Source: Labia minor
Taxonomy: Eukaryota; Arthropoda; Insecta; Dermaptera; Spongiphoridae
NCBI GenBank assembly: GCA_963082975.1
Contig: OY720344.1
Location: forward strand, 31,965,172 to 32,029,171
DNA: 64,000 nt
Direction of reading: 5' to 3'
Shown here: positions 36,258 to 47,679 of the stretch, piece after piece
Position numbering within the stretch: position 1 is the stretch's first letter
How the letters are laid out: the number at the start of each line of letters is the position of its first letter
Translations under genes and position numbers: made by a program
The notes under the pieces: model-generated
Databases searched by the model: none
What the model was told of the DNA's origin: nothing
Seen by the model: only the letters and a program-made list of their open reading frames with translations

Positions 36258-36666
36258 GGGAAGGGGGTAGGAGGAAGAAGCATCCTGATTAAATACTCAC
36301 TGAGATTAAATATACTTATTATTATTATTTTTATTAATAAAATGAATACAAGAACGAAGTGGAGATATTTTTTAAATAAATCAATTTATGTAAAAATCGT
36401 TCGCAGAAGTTCATATTTAGTAAGTACGTCATGGATGGCTATAACTATGTCGTTGACCTTTGTTTTATTTTTTTTTTACTCGTGTACTAAACTATCTCCG
36501 CAAATTATTTTATTGAAATTATAGATTTTTCTTTTGAATTTTGAACAAATTTAATTTAATTATTTAGTAAATTGTATATTTATTTACTAGTTTTAATTAA
36601 TTAATCTATTCAAATATTATCATTTATAATCAAAAATCAAAGTTTATTATGAATCATAATAAAATA
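36258..36666. other. AT-rich spacer
   Basis: Contains a frame at 36342-36524 (60 residues, M-rich, hydrophobic) without recognised features, and an ATT tract near 36320. Confidence 0.5.
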
Positions 36667-36668
36667 TA

Positions 36669-37182
36669 CGAGGGCAGGTCAATAAGTCCGTGGCTTTTTG
36701 AATAAAACACAGGTATTTGAATAAAAAATTATTTTATTATTGAACGTCGTCCCCTTTGAGCTCTATACTTTTCATCGAACGTTTCTACAATTTTATCTTT
36801 TCCAAAAAATAAGATTTGTCGAGGACATCAAAATAGATTTGTATGTTTGATAATTTCATCGTTGGAGTCAAATTTCTTTCCGTCGAGCCATTTTTTCAGA
36901 TTTAGATACAATAACTCAGCTAAATCCGGAGAATAGGGCGGAAGAGGTGCTCCCATTTGTAATCCCAATTCATGGATTTTCATGTAAATTCACTTTTTTC
37001 CATTTTCTTCTCAATCACGAGGTAGTCAGTTATTAATGGATGTCGAATAAAAATTTAAAGACCCAACTGGTTCAAATTTCCGTAGAAGTCAGCTGATAGT
37101 TGCCTGCTAACATGAACACTCTTGCCATTTCATTTAAGAGACAGAAAATTCAAAAAGTCACGCACTTATTGACCTGACCTCG
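36669..37182 (-). mobile_element. Deleted mariner, copy 7
   Basis: 514 bp with TA flanks (36667-36668, 37183-37184). The minus strand encodes HELG, then a lesion-bearing PPYSPDLA block, LNLKKWLDGKKFDSNDEII and a frame-shifted tail. It keeps both terminal repeats and the leader, and is one of the best representatives of the ~500-bp deletion derivative. Confidence 0.9.
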
Positions 37183-37184
37183 TA

Positions 37185-38382
37185 TTTGCTTGAAAGAAGA
37201 AAAAAGACTGAATAAATGAGTTTATGCAAATCTTCATATTTTTCAACTTGTTTTAATCACTTAAGGGCAACAATATGTTTCCTGCAATTTAAAGGCTTGG
37301 ACTTTTTTACAGCTTTCTGAAATGATAGTAATTAAATTAACTCACAGAATAATTACTAAAATTATTAAAATTGAGTGATAAATAAAAAAATTAAACATAA
37401 TAAGGTAATTAATTTGGTAAAATATATTATTTATTTATTTATTTATTTTACAGTGGTATTTGATGTTATGTGTGTGTGTGTGTGTGATTAAGCTTATTCT
37501 ATCAATAATATGTACGTACTAAAAATCCCCACACACAATACCGACGATATAATCGTTCAATCTACTTTTATACATACTAAATGAATATCTAAGCATTTCA
37601 GTTTATCGGTCTTGAAATCATTTAATAATGTTCATTTGAATTTTTAACTAGGTTCTTCGTTAATTCATTTTATAGCCTCGATATCAATATCACAAATAGT
37701 AAAATATTATATAAAGATACTAATGAAGGTTTACTGATTGGAATGCTTAATTAAAATAATATATCAAAATGTTAGACAAGTGCAGATAAATATTATTACA
37801 TACATTCATCAAATTTAAATTAACAACCCTTTTTAATTACAAGACATTAACCGTAATGGATAACAACCCTGATAATGGATATAAAATCACTTGATACTTT
37901 CGATTCGCTCCTTTAAAATTCAACTTCATGAATTTTTTATTGAAAATCCACCAATCCCTTTGAATTAATTGTAATTATAACAAAACGATTGCGTAATCAT
38001 CAAGATTTTTGTAAAAGATATAATCTCATTAGTAACACAATAACATCATAACGCTAATGATATATACTCAACAATTGTTTTGTTTATTGTCAAGATAAAT
38101 TAAAAAAAAGAAAAGAAAAAAATTGAAAATGATAACCTTTTCATAATGAACCAGGGTAGGTAAATTATTTAATAATTACTACCGGGTAGATAAAGAATTA
38201 CATTTAATGAATAGAAGTTGAATTATTATATTTTATTTTATTTATTAAGGTATAATCATTAAAATATACCTCAACAAAACAAATTATTGTTGTTCATTTG
38301 ACTTTGAATCACATATTTTTAAAAAAATTTCAATTTATTTTAAACAATCACAATTGTTATTAAAGTTATTGTTTTCGTTTTG
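37185..38382. other. AT-rich spacer with microsatellites
   Basis: Contains TTTA repeats at about 37426-37450 and TG9 at 37469-37486. Nothing else recognised. Confidence 0.6.
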
Positions 38383-39089
38383 CAAGGGGAGGTCAATATG
38401 TCCATAACTATTTTAATTTCCCGTCTCTTAAATGAAATGGCCATACTGCTCCTGTCAGCAGGCAACTATCAGCTTACTCAATCACTGTCGAAATTTGAAC
38501 CAGCTGGGTCTTTTAGTTTTTGTTTTACATCTATTAGTAGACCTCGTGATTTGAAAAGAAAAAGGAAAAAGATAAATTTCCATTAAAATCCAGGAATTGG
38601 GATTATAAATGAGAGCAACTCTCTCATCAGCTGTATTCTCCGGATTTAGCCGAGTGGCTATTTATTGTATATAACTCTGAAGAAAACTCATAAATTGGGA
38701 TAGGAAAAAATTACCAATCAAAATAATTAAATTGCCTTCGACAAGACTAATTCCGTTATGTGTTCCAATATAGTTACTAGGCAAAGAAGTTCGTGATTAA
38801 AACACTTTTTGCGAAAGAAAAACATCCCTGAAACCTAGTTTTTGTACCGTTTCGTAACCGTGGATGAAACGTGAATCCACCCCAACACACCAGAGACCAA
38901 AGAGTCAGGTTTCAACCTATTTTGATGTCCTTAACAAATCTCATTTTTTGGAAGGGATAAAAAAATTGGAGAAAAACTTTGGACGAAGTGTATAGAGCTC
39001 AAAGGAGACTAAGTTGAAAAATAAATTATATTTTTATCCAAAAACCTGGGCTTCATTCAAAGAGTCCCGGACTTATTGACCTGCCCTAG
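38383..39089 (+). mobile_element. Deleted mariner, copy 8 (longest, keeps a catalytic block)
   Basis: About 707 bp. The ends are mutated (ggggaggtcaatatgtcc left; ctgccctag right) so the TA flanks are not clean. Beyond the usual leader and tail it contains a segment missing from the other copies (about 38680-38900). It encodes FLYRFVTVDET, then a TGA stop, then IHPNTPETKESG. This is the D-E-T-W-I-H block holding the first catalytic aspartate of mariner transposases, with tryptophan changed to stop. A second stop precedes FLYRF. Confidence 0.85.
38827..39030 (+). pseudogene. Mariner transposase relic with first catalytic Asp
   Basis: The VDET motif lies at 38860-38871, directly followed by TGA (38872-38874) where family members have Trp, and then IHPNTPETK. 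Downstream, after missing sequence, the tail resumes out of register with FDVLNKSHFLEG-like and LDEVYRAQRRL-like codons. Deletions between the two blocks remove the second catalytic Asp and the PYSPDLAP region. Confidence 0.75.
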
Positions 39090-39091
39090 TG

Positions 39092-39982
39092 TGTGTATAT
39101 ATTTATAAATTATATAAAAACTTATTTAAATTTAAAAAAAAAAAATAAAGTCATCAAAACAAGTTTGAGAAATTCAAATGGTTACATTTTATTTGATATT
39201 TGTATTTTATTTTTTTCTAATGGAAATTAAAATAACTGTCATTAAGAATAGATCCAGGAGAAGGAGGAGGAGGGGGAGGATTGGAGAGGATTTTTGAACC
39301 CATTAAATGTTTAGAATTCTAAATCAATGTGAAACTCCATCAACAAATATATATCACTTGTCCCATTAACCAACGAAAAGTATAACTTTTTTCCACAAAT
39401 TTAATTACTAGGGTTATGTTTTATTAACTATACTGTTTAGTATAATTTATAGAAAAGATTTAAAAGAATTGTCCTACAAATAAATAATCCGATAAAATAT
39501 CGGTAGTTTATAGTGAATTTATATCCATAGTTATTTTGTTTTATTAGGGGATTTCGGAAATTCTTTACTGATTTTTAAATATATATATATATTTTAATGT
39601 TGCATTTTTTCTATTGCTATTTATAAATTGCTATTCATTCTGTAATTCATTGGCACTAATAAATGCTTTTAATTAAATTAATTTTAATTTTATTTTTTTA
39701 TGCTATATTTTCAAGATAAATGAATTTTGTTAATTAGATTACTTATTGGAGGGATTTCTTTCTGAAGGAGAATATCAATACGTTTTATGTGATATTTTCA
39801 AAAGTTTGTAAGTACTTATAAGAATTTTTTATTTTGTTTATAAATAATTATACAATTACAAATAAATATAATTAAAAATTTAAATTTAAAATATAAATTT
39901 TATTATTAATAAGATTCTCTTAAATTATTTAATATTAAGTTAATTTATAATGAAATCTTTATATATATATATATTTATATTT
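39092..39982. other. AT-rich spacer
   Basis: Includes a purine tract (ggagaaggaggaggaggggg, about 39258-39280) and an AT microsatellite near 39581. No gene. Confidence 0.55.
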
Positions 39983-40255
39983 ATACTAGTCGTTCATATC
40001 GGCGGCATAAAACTCTTCTTAGAATATAAAATTATTAACTTTATTCAAATCGTCATAATAATTTTATTATTTTTTTTTTCAATATTTAATAATAAAAAAC
40101 AAAATTTTAAAAAAATGAAGTTAGTAACAAATTAATAATTTTGACAATTTGTAACGAACTTCATACTGTTACAGATATCACATATATACGACGGAAATTA
40201 TATATATATTGATATATCTATATAACAGAACGTTTTTAATCATTAAAATTGAATA
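39983..40255 (+). repeat. Helentron-like repeat, family F copy 2
   Basis: Shorter copy of the 32292-32760 repeat, starting tactagtcgttcatatcggc and ending after ggaaattatatatatattg. The order of shared blocks is identical. Confidence 0.6.
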
Positions 40256-42037
40256 ATCAGAAATGTAGGTTTTCTCTCTTATGAGATTTTAAAATTTCAA
40301 TACTTATTTATTTTTATTAATCAATTAATTTTGTTTTTTATTTTATTACTCTATTTATTTTAATTATCATGTGTTATAAAAGCAAGTAGTGTGATCATGC
40401 TTCACCCATTCATTAGTCTATTTTTGAAAGGAATTTAAGATGAAATTTAAAAAAAAAAATAAAATAAAATAAAAATGACGTGGTGTAAATGAATTTGAAA
40501 GTTTGATTCTGCGCTGGTTAATAATAACCAACCTAAAAAATTAATGAACTATTCTTTTCTATTTTGGATAGAAACAAATAATTTTTCTTTATCACTCTCA
40601 TAAATTTGACTATAGTTAGATACAATGAACTTATCAAATAATATTGCAGGGAAGATATTCTTTTACTTTTTTTTTTTTTGTATGAACATTAAATACATTG
40701 ACATAAATATAAATTGAAAGAAAAAAAAAATTAAATTAGTTTTCAATGTGACAAATGAATATTACACATTTTGAATTTCAAACTCAAGAATAGACTATAA
40801 AAATAACTGAATGACAATGAATCATTCATAAATAAATAAATATCATTCGGTTTAAAGAAAGAAAAAAAGTGATTTTAATTAAATTCCCAAGTAATTATAT
40901 TAAATACTAATAAATTTGAACGAGTCAACTTAATAGAAATAATCAAGGCCAAAGAACACATCATTAATCAATTTACCTCCCTACTTTCCCTCAATAGATT
41001 TTTCTTAAGATTATAGTTAATATAATCACTTTTAATCCAAATCTCAACCCAGCTTAATTATTTTGTAATTTTAATTTATAATTTTTGAATTACAATTTAG
41101 TAATCAAGGTAGTTAATAAATCAGTTATATGTATATAATATACATTTTCTTTTATTCAATTTAAATATTTATTTTATAAATATTAATTTAATCTATTAAT
41201 AGAAAAATCGTCTATAAACGTAAGTATTACATATATTTCCCTAAAGTAGCATTTCAATTTTTAAATTTGTTTCCTAAAATGGTACAAATTAAATAAAATA
41301 ACTTGATTTCCATTTCAAAATGAAAAAAATATTCAAATTTAAATACTATATCCTTGTTGTTATACTTAGATGGCTTCAGTTTTATATTTTTCAAAGTAAC
41401 AATTGCTAATAGTCTATTTCGATCAAGGATTACTACTTTATATATTATGAAATATACTATATTATATTATTATTATATACTATTTCAATATAAAATAAAA
41501 TAATATATATAATATAAATTTTTAAATTATTATTTAAGTTTGATAATGTACTAATGAGACAACTCACCATTTCTATTTTGATATCGCTTGAAAGACTAAA
41601 AATTTTTATTAAAATAAAAAAATTAATTATTTTATTAATTTTATATTTATTTAATTAATTTATTCTAGAAGTCATTTTAATTTTTAATAAATTCGATCTA
41701 ACAATATTATGAGACCAGATTTATTCATCAATTCAATTCATTAATTATTATTTTAAATGAATATCAAATAAAAAGAAATAAATTATTTTTAAAAATTAAT
41801 AAATAATAATATTATTTATGTTAAAAATTTTCTAGAGCTGAAAGACAGAAAGATAATATTTAAGATACTTAACTATTTTTGCTAAACTAATAAGAATAAT
41901 TTACCTATATATTTTATAATTTGATTCCAAAATATTATTAAAATAAATGTTTTTAATTTTACTTCAAAAATAAAAATTTTAAAATATTTTAAATATAAAA
42001 AATAATTAAACAATATTAATTATAAAAGAATTTGTCG
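40256..42037. other. AT-rich spacer
   Basis: Almost 1.8 kb of A/T-biased DNA, nothing recognised. Confidence 0.6.
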
Positions 42038-42195
42038 GGAGGCAATGTCGTTGCTATCGCAATGGAATATTTAATATAGAAAAAACTAACAAATATTTTT
42101 CCCGAGGCTGAAACCAATACGGATCGATTTTTCTTTATTAAAATTTTCTATAGGGAGATTTTTAAAAAATCCTTAGAGGATAAATTATTTAAAAA
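42038..42195 (-). mobile_element. Helentron-like repeat, family E fragment
   Basis: The reverse complement contains tctaaggattttttaaaaat, cgatccgtattggtttcagc, ctcgggaaaaatatttgtta, matching the central part of the copies at 13.9 and 43.7 kb. Both ends are missing. Confidence 0.6.
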
Positions 42196-42639
42196 ATATA
42201 CTAACACACATACATATATATCTACAAACATACAATAATAAGATAAGAAAGATACATTATTAATTTACTTATTTTGGTTATAATTTATAAAATATCCTAA
42301 CAACAATCTAAGACTAGTATTATACTACTCTTTAACAATAAAAGGGTCTGATAACGACCATGGTTTTGTATAGGCAAAACGAGACCTAATATTTGTATAA
42401 ATAGGTATACATAAGGTAAATATCTATATTCACTTAAAATTTAAATGAATTTTCTTTACATTTCAATGAAATAATCATTTGATCATCTTATATAAATTTA
42501 TATAGTATATTAATTGAATATCGATTATTCTCTCATGATAAGATATACTTATTTCTTTATCAAAACTAAATGAAAATATCGATTCAATTAGATAATCGGA
42601 GCCATTCAAATAAATAAGAAAATATAAAGATATGTTTTT
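42196..42639. other. AT-rich spacer
   Basis: Unassigned; no coding signal. Confidence 0.55.
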
Positions 42640-42830
42640 TTATAGAATTGCATTAGCAAAGTGGAGAGGGTATCGTTCGGGGGCAGAGGTGAAGAGCCCT
42701 CTGATAACGAGCCGAGCCCCTAGTAACAATAGTTTATGGGGGAGGGGTTTCTTTCTGATTGGTCTATTTTTAATTTCCCAGTTAGAATTAATTTTACAAG
42801 ATAAATATATAAGATGAACAACCAAATAAC
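42640..42830. other. Small GC-rich patch with overlapping frames
   Basis: About 120 balanced bases (42655-42765) open on both strands for about 60 codons. Includes a reversed CCAAT box (ctgattggtc, about 42757). No family recognised; could be regulatory. Confidence 0.25.
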
Positions 42831-43171
42831 ATACGATAAGTAAGATAAGAAGTGAAATTCAATAGGATTTTGGTTACATCTTCAAAATTTGTTCATCATC
42901 TACGTAATTTGTACGTCAATGTTTTCAATAAATATCGAAAATCCTCTCTTTTGGTCCTCTTATATAAACTATTACTGGTGTATGTTGAAAATACATTTAT
43001 GTATTATTTATTGAATTAATTAAAAAAATGAAGGTTAATATATTATGAAATTATTATTGACTTCGAAAATTTTACCTACATTATTTATTTATTTAGTTGA
43101 ATATAAAACATTTGAAGAAATTTTATTATTTCAATAACCATACTGTGTTTTTATTTTCTTCATTTACTTTA
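42831..43171. other. AT-rich spacer
   Basis: Nothing recognised. Confidence 0.55.
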
Positions 43172-43488
43172 GAACATATTTTCCTAAACTTTTTTGACCC
43201 CTTGTCATGTTTTTCCATGTTTTTCGATTTTGGGTAGACCCCCTAAATTGATTTTTTGTAAACAAATTATACTATTTTGAGAGCCATGTCGGAAAAAAAA
43301 TTTACATTTTTTTAGAGCCATATTGAATTGAATTATAAGAGAGTATAATGTAAGTAAATAGACATGAGATCCACGATCGTAGACCCCCATTTTCATTTCA
43401 TGGACCCAAATTTTTGATTTGCTGACGTAGTAGCCTTAAAGGTTGCCATAGACCCCTGGGGTCGATATAGACCACTTTGGGAACCTCT
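43172..43488. mobile_element. Non-autonomous hAT relic
   Basis: The right end read inward is AGAGGTTCCCAAAGTGGTC; the left end reads AGAACATATTTTCCTAAACT then TTTTTGACCCC. Both are variants of the common hAT end (CAGAGGTTCCCAAACT). Inside are pairs such as gacccccattttcat and gtcgatatagacc. A clear 8-bp duplication is not visible (ctttaatt on the right resembles atttactt on the left only weakly). Confidence 0.6.
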
Positions 43489-43529
43489 CCTTTAATTGTA
43501 ATTTTATTACAAAGTATTTCTTAAATGTG

Positions 43530-43706
43530 ATAATATGGGAAACCTCCGCTTGGAAGACCAAGGACGCGGTGGGTGGACGTGAGAGAGATGGAAAAAGATA
43601 GGAATTGGATGGTTGTGGCTCAGGATAGGATACCTGGAGAAATGTGGTTGTTGCGGCCAAGAACTTTCGAGTTCCTTAGTGCCACAGAGATAGAGAGATA
43701 GATAGA
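43530..43706 (+). pseudogene. LINE reverse-transcriptase C-terminus, copy 1
   Basis: From about 43550 the plus strand reads LGRPRTRWVDVREMEKDRNW then MVVAQDRIPGEMWLL and RPRTFEFLSATEIER to a stop. This is the GRPxxRW...NW...AxDRxxW signature at the C-terminus of arthropod endonuclease-reverse transcriptases of non-LTR elements. It ends in a GATA-type tail (43686-43707), as does the copy at 62743-63145. The 5' part is missing; no target duplication could be assigned. Confidence 0.75.
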
Positions 43707-44190
43707 TATCTTATCTTATTATACTAGCAAAAATTGTATATATATATTTTTTTTTTTTTGAAATTCACACCATAGATAATATTTATAAAGAAAAATCGAT
43801 CTGTATTGGTTTCAGCCTCGGGAAAAATAATCTTTGTTAGTTTTTTCTTAATTTAAAATAGAAATTTTAATAATAAATAAATGGCGCCAGCCAACGCCGG
43901 GCAGCGCTTCCTTAAATATAAAATAAATAAATCAAATTATGAAATATATATTATGTTATATATAACAGATCATACTTTTCTGTCTTTCGGTGCATTAATA
44001 CGTTTGTTTAAAGGCTGTATGATTTATGACTATTTTTTTAATTTATGTTCTTTTAAATTATTTGAAATTGTTTCATATATTTTGTCGTTTATTTATTTTA
44101 AATAATAATCTTAATCTTAAATATTCATAGTTCATAAAGAATAATTTTTTTGAAGTATCGACCACCAGCTCGGTGAACCAGGTAATATGT
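43707..44190 (+). mobile_element. Helentron-like repeat, family E copy 2
   Basis: Starts immediately after the GATA tail of the LINE fragment and follows the order of copy 1 at 13885-14400. It additionally holds cgccagccaacgccgggcag near 43885. It ends caccagctcggtgaaccagg, a short CACC/GGTG hairpin near the 3' end. The 74-codon frame at 43881-44105 is not conserved in copy 1 and is not regarded as a gene. Confidence 0.62.
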
Positions 44191-44469
44191 TATAATTTTT
44201 CTCTATTATTTAGGCTTATAGTCTTGGTAGTATAGCCTTTTTCCCTTTGTGTAATAACTAAAATGAAAATTTTGCCAAATTTTCAAAGTATAAGTGAATA
44301 TTATTTATCCATTCTGTCAAATCTACATTTTAATATCTCTCTTTATAGTAGACCCAATATACCTCGTTAAGATTGTGGAAAATAGATCGTACAGTAAAAG
44401 AGTAAATATACCATATACCAAAGTTGTGTGTTTTTATTAAGGACTTGTACTCATATTATTTTGTTGGTT

Positions 44470-45150
44470 TGTTCATTAAGCTAAGAGGTTAGAGCCAGAT
44501 TATTTGGATGGTAATCTATCTATCTATCTATATATATAGGGTGATTATAAAAGGACTTTACATCTTTGAAAGCACATAGATGACACTCATATGTTAAACT
44601 TGAAGTGTTTTGTTATAAAATGACACCTTTCTCAATTTTGTAAGTAATTTCAATAAAATCTATGTGCTTTCAAAGATATAAAGTCTTTTTATAATCATCC
44701 TGTATATATATATAAATATATATATATACCTATATTTTCTATATTTTTAATTTTATTGGAAATTTTATATTATTTTAGTTTAATTAACTTATGTTATTGA
44801 ATAATATATAATGATATTTGTCGATTGCATTCCTCCATTTGGAGAAGGGGTCAAGCATAGGTTTAGTCAGATATTTATATTTATAATGGCTTTGATTTAT
44901 GCTTAAATTGTGTATATACTACTTAGTTAATATAATTATATGTTTTACTATTCTTATCTTGTATATTGAGATAGATAGTTTCGTAGATATTGATTATGCA
45001 TACACGTGTCAATTATAATTAGTTATAAATTTTAGATTACTTTTTCACTTGAATAAATAAATAAATATTAAAAAAGAAAATTAAATTTAAAAATCATTGC
45101 AAAAGGGTATTTTAAATTTTTTCTCATTAAATTTCTTTAATCATTTCCTT
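44470..45150 (+). repeat. Unclassified repeat U1, copy 1 (with MITE)
   Basis: Highly similar to 49895-50395. Shared blocks are gaggttagagccagattatt, tttagtttaattaacttatg, gatatttgtcgattgcattc, ctccatttggaga, gcatacacgtgtcaattata, aaaatcattgcaaaag and ctcattaaatttctttaatc. It carries the mariner MITE 44537-44702, absent from copy 2. No terminal repeats or coding sequence; origin unknown (old transposon or segmental duplication). Confidence 0.7.
44537..44702. mobile_element. Foldback mariner/Tc1-type MITE
   Basis: 166 bp between TA dinucleotides (44535-44536, 44703-44704). Terminal inverted repeats of about 45 bp are nearly perfect: TAGGGTGATTATAAAAGGAC left, CAGGATGATTATAAAAAGAC right read inward, then shared tttgaaagcacatagat. 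The inner part is about 75 bp. The empty equivalent is in repeat U1 copy 2. Confidence 0.88.
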
Positions 45151-45489
45151 TTACTTATATTTTTATTGGTGATGTACTAACATAATATTAAATTATACTA
45201 ATATTCATTGCAACTTATGAGAGGGCTTAATAATAATAATAATAAAATAATAAACCTTAAGTAAACTGATTTATAAATAAATAAAATATAACGTGGTATT
45301 TACTTGAAGAAAATTAATAAAAAATCATATAATCAATTGGATAACATTTGAAATTCATTGTTTTTTTATTAGGATGCATGTCAATGCTAAAAAGGCACTT
45401 CACTTATAAATTTAGTTGCTGAATTCGTTTTTTTTTTAATGTTATTTATAACATCAATAGAAACGCTTGAAGATTTTATTTCTGTGTTT
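45151..45489. other. AT-rich spacer
   Basis: Nothing recognised. Confidence 0.55.
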
Positions 45490-46580
45490 ATTTTATTTAT
45501 TTAATATAACGTTTCAGAAAGTTTTCGTTTAACTAAGGGGTGAGTGATTTTGATTGGCCTAAAGATGCTGTATTGTGACTCATCTCGGAAGCCAATGAGC
45601 GAATCCATGATCGTGGAAGCTATGAGATGTCCTCTACATTGACCTTGAATGAGATGCCAAATTAGATCACATTTGTCTCCTCCATACAACACCATCGAGA
45701 TAAATCTATGAACATAAATCATTTCGAATATATAGATATTGGCATGAATGCAACTATTTGTAACGGGGAGGTGGGAGAGGACGGGGGTACTGATAATTCG
45801 TTTTCACGAATATTGCCACGATGATAAAATAACTGTTGGCATCGGTATTAAAAAAAATCTTTTGAAAATAAAAAGAAAATTGCCAAGGTTAATGAGAATT
45901 GCAAATGATGAACTCAAGTAAAGTATTCCCATCTTCCCCTTTTCCCTCTCCCTTGGACCTTGAATTGAAACGGGTTGATTGTTGGAATGCTGGGAATGAA
46001 AAATCCGATTTGGAGCATGACGCTTCTTCTCCTCCAATGTCATTTCGACGGCCAAAACGTTCATCCAAATGCAACATTTTAATAGATGCATTAATTTGTT
46101 GCACGGACCATGAATGTAGTGATATCTCCCTCCCCCTCTCCAAGGTATTTATAGGGTCGGTGGTGGTAGAGTGGATGATTGTGATGGTACGAAGGTCCAT
46201 TTAGAGGAAGCTGCCTCAGTGGGGCCCACGTGTCTCTACCCACTTGCCAATAATTACACTGCATTTGACTATTTATACATGACCTGAGCCGTCCCGCACA
46301 AGGCCAAGCGCATAAGGCCCCTGTGCACGCGCCGCGTTGCGCGTGCGGACCACGATACTCCAAGTTGCTTGCCTACTTGCATCCTTGTTTGCATTTTGCA
46401 TTTGGAATGCAAGCCTCCTCTAGCAAAAACATACTCCACAATCATTCCAAACCTCTCCCTTTTGTGTATTATTCCAAAACATATCTTATGAATAATTAAA
46501 GAAATTCCTTTCAATCCTGTCTTTGATAACAATGATGGAGAACATAAGACATTCACCATGAACATAGAATTGTGGAAGCT
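45490..46580. promoter_or_regulatory. 1.1-kb unique GC-rich island, candidate cis-regulatory module
   Basis: The longest unique balanced block in the window. It holds TGACCTTGA at 45640-45648, a perfect FTZ-F1/ERR-type half-site, and a variant GGACCTTGA at 45955-45963. There is an E-box CACGTG at 46227-46232, a CpG cluster (46290-46350) with GCGTG cores, and a TATTTATAG (about 46147). Several frames of 73-103 codons overlap on both strands, so exons are possible. Motif density supports a regulatory module or promoter but is not proof. Confidence 0.4.
45905..46204 (+). CDS. Candidate 99-residue ORF in the island
   Basis: ATG at 45905 to TAG at 46202-46204. The translation has a proline/serine-rich start (FPSSPFPSPLDLELKR) and a polar centre (NEKSDLEHDASSPPMSFRRP). 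A donor-like CCAAG|GTATTT near 46141 would end an exon after about 79 codons. A minus-strand frame of similar length overlaps (45889-46200), so coding strand is uncertain. No known domain. Confidence 0.22.
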   Translation: MMNSSKVFPSSPFPSPLDLELKRVDCWNAGNEKSDLEHDASSPPMSFRRPKRSSKCNILIDALICCTDHECSDISLPLSKVFIGSVVVEWMIVMVRRSI

Positions 46581-46731
46581 TAAAAGAAAGATTCTATATA
46601 AAATTTCATCAATAAACCTTCAAATTTAAGCTCAAATAAGTTTTTTCTAAAATTAAAAAACATTTTTTAATTTCTTTTGCGCTAATACAAAATTATTATT
46701 TCAATTCTAATCCCCCTTTTCTTTCTTTTTT

Positions 46732-47104
46732 ACCCACTGACGATAAGAAGGGAAGGTATTGTTTACACACCAAATTTCTCATGTGGAGATTCATACATAT
46801 CTCCACGAATCATCCATTTTGTCAACAGAAAAAAGTTTTTTATAATGATATCTGTCCGTATAGCTTGAACGGCCGAACGAATTTTAATAAAATTTAGTAT
46901 ATTTACTTAATGTATCAGTAGTATGAGTTCATCGAATTTTGGTGTATATCCGGAAACCGGAAATGGTAGTTTAGATTCAAGATTTAGATTTTGATTCAAG
47001 TTTTAAATATATTTTTTTTTATAATTTATACATATCTATATAATGTTGTTTGGAAATTAATTTATTTAAAATCGTCCGCCGGTCCTGGGCATGGCCACAG
47101 GTCA
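46732..47104 (+). mobile_element. Helentron/HINE-like repeat, family C copy 1
   Basis: Begins ACCCACTGACGATAAGAAGG after a T run and ends ggccacaggtca before another T run, corresponding to the two exact ends of the copy at 53271-53896. Shared inside: cacaccaaatttc, catgtggaga, ccacgaatcat, ctgtccgtatagc, cgaattttggtg and ccggaaatgg. The terminal hairpin is degraded (ctgggcatggccacag). It abuts family B copy 2 3'-to-3'. Confidence 0.72.
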
Positions 47105-47679
47105 TTTTTACTATCTCATCAGAGATAGTATTGCGATCACGAAAATTTTCGATGTCGAGATTTTGATGTTTTTATACGTTTTGAAGGTTCCTGAATCATT
47201 TTCACTAAGGTTGAAAAAAATGTCTGGGTGTGTGTGTGTATGTATGTAGACAAGATTACGCAAAAACGGTTTGAGCTAGAATCATTTGGTATACGGGCAT
47301 TATTTAAAATTCATAGTTTTCTATCAACTTTTGAAAAATGTAACTCAACCGGAACGTTTTGATTTTTTTTTCCTCTAAAGTGACCATAAAAATAAAGATA
47401 TATGTTTGATATTTTTATTCATGATTAAAAATTGTATAAACCTGCGATATATAGAATTTCAGCTTGATTGAATCACTGAAAGTACCAGAATTAATTTTTT
47501 AACACTGCAAATCTCACGTGGTGCTATCAACAAAGAGCCAAATATGCTCTGGTTTAATAAATATTATCTATTAATTTTAATTTATAATTTATAATATTAA
47601 TTAAATTTAATTTAAATATAATATATTATGTTATTTAATCCAATTCAAATTGCGAGATAGTCAAATGGAGACACTCTAG
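47105..47679 (-). mobile_element. Helentron/HINE-like repeat, family B copy 2
   Basis: On the minus strand it begins near gagtgtctccatttgactat, runs through ctcgcaatttgaattggatt and ends with the hairpin ACTATCTC-tgat-GAGATAGT (47111-47130 in plus coordinates) followed by AAAAA. The inverted form of the hairpin arm also occurs near the 5' end (gactatctcgc). A TG microsatellite lies inside (about 47228-47245). No coding sequence. Confidence 0.7.

Noticed and set aside
43881..44105. 74-codon frame beginning MAPANAGQRFL
   Set aside because: Lies inside Helentron-like family E copy 2 and is not kept open in copy 1 at 13885-14400.
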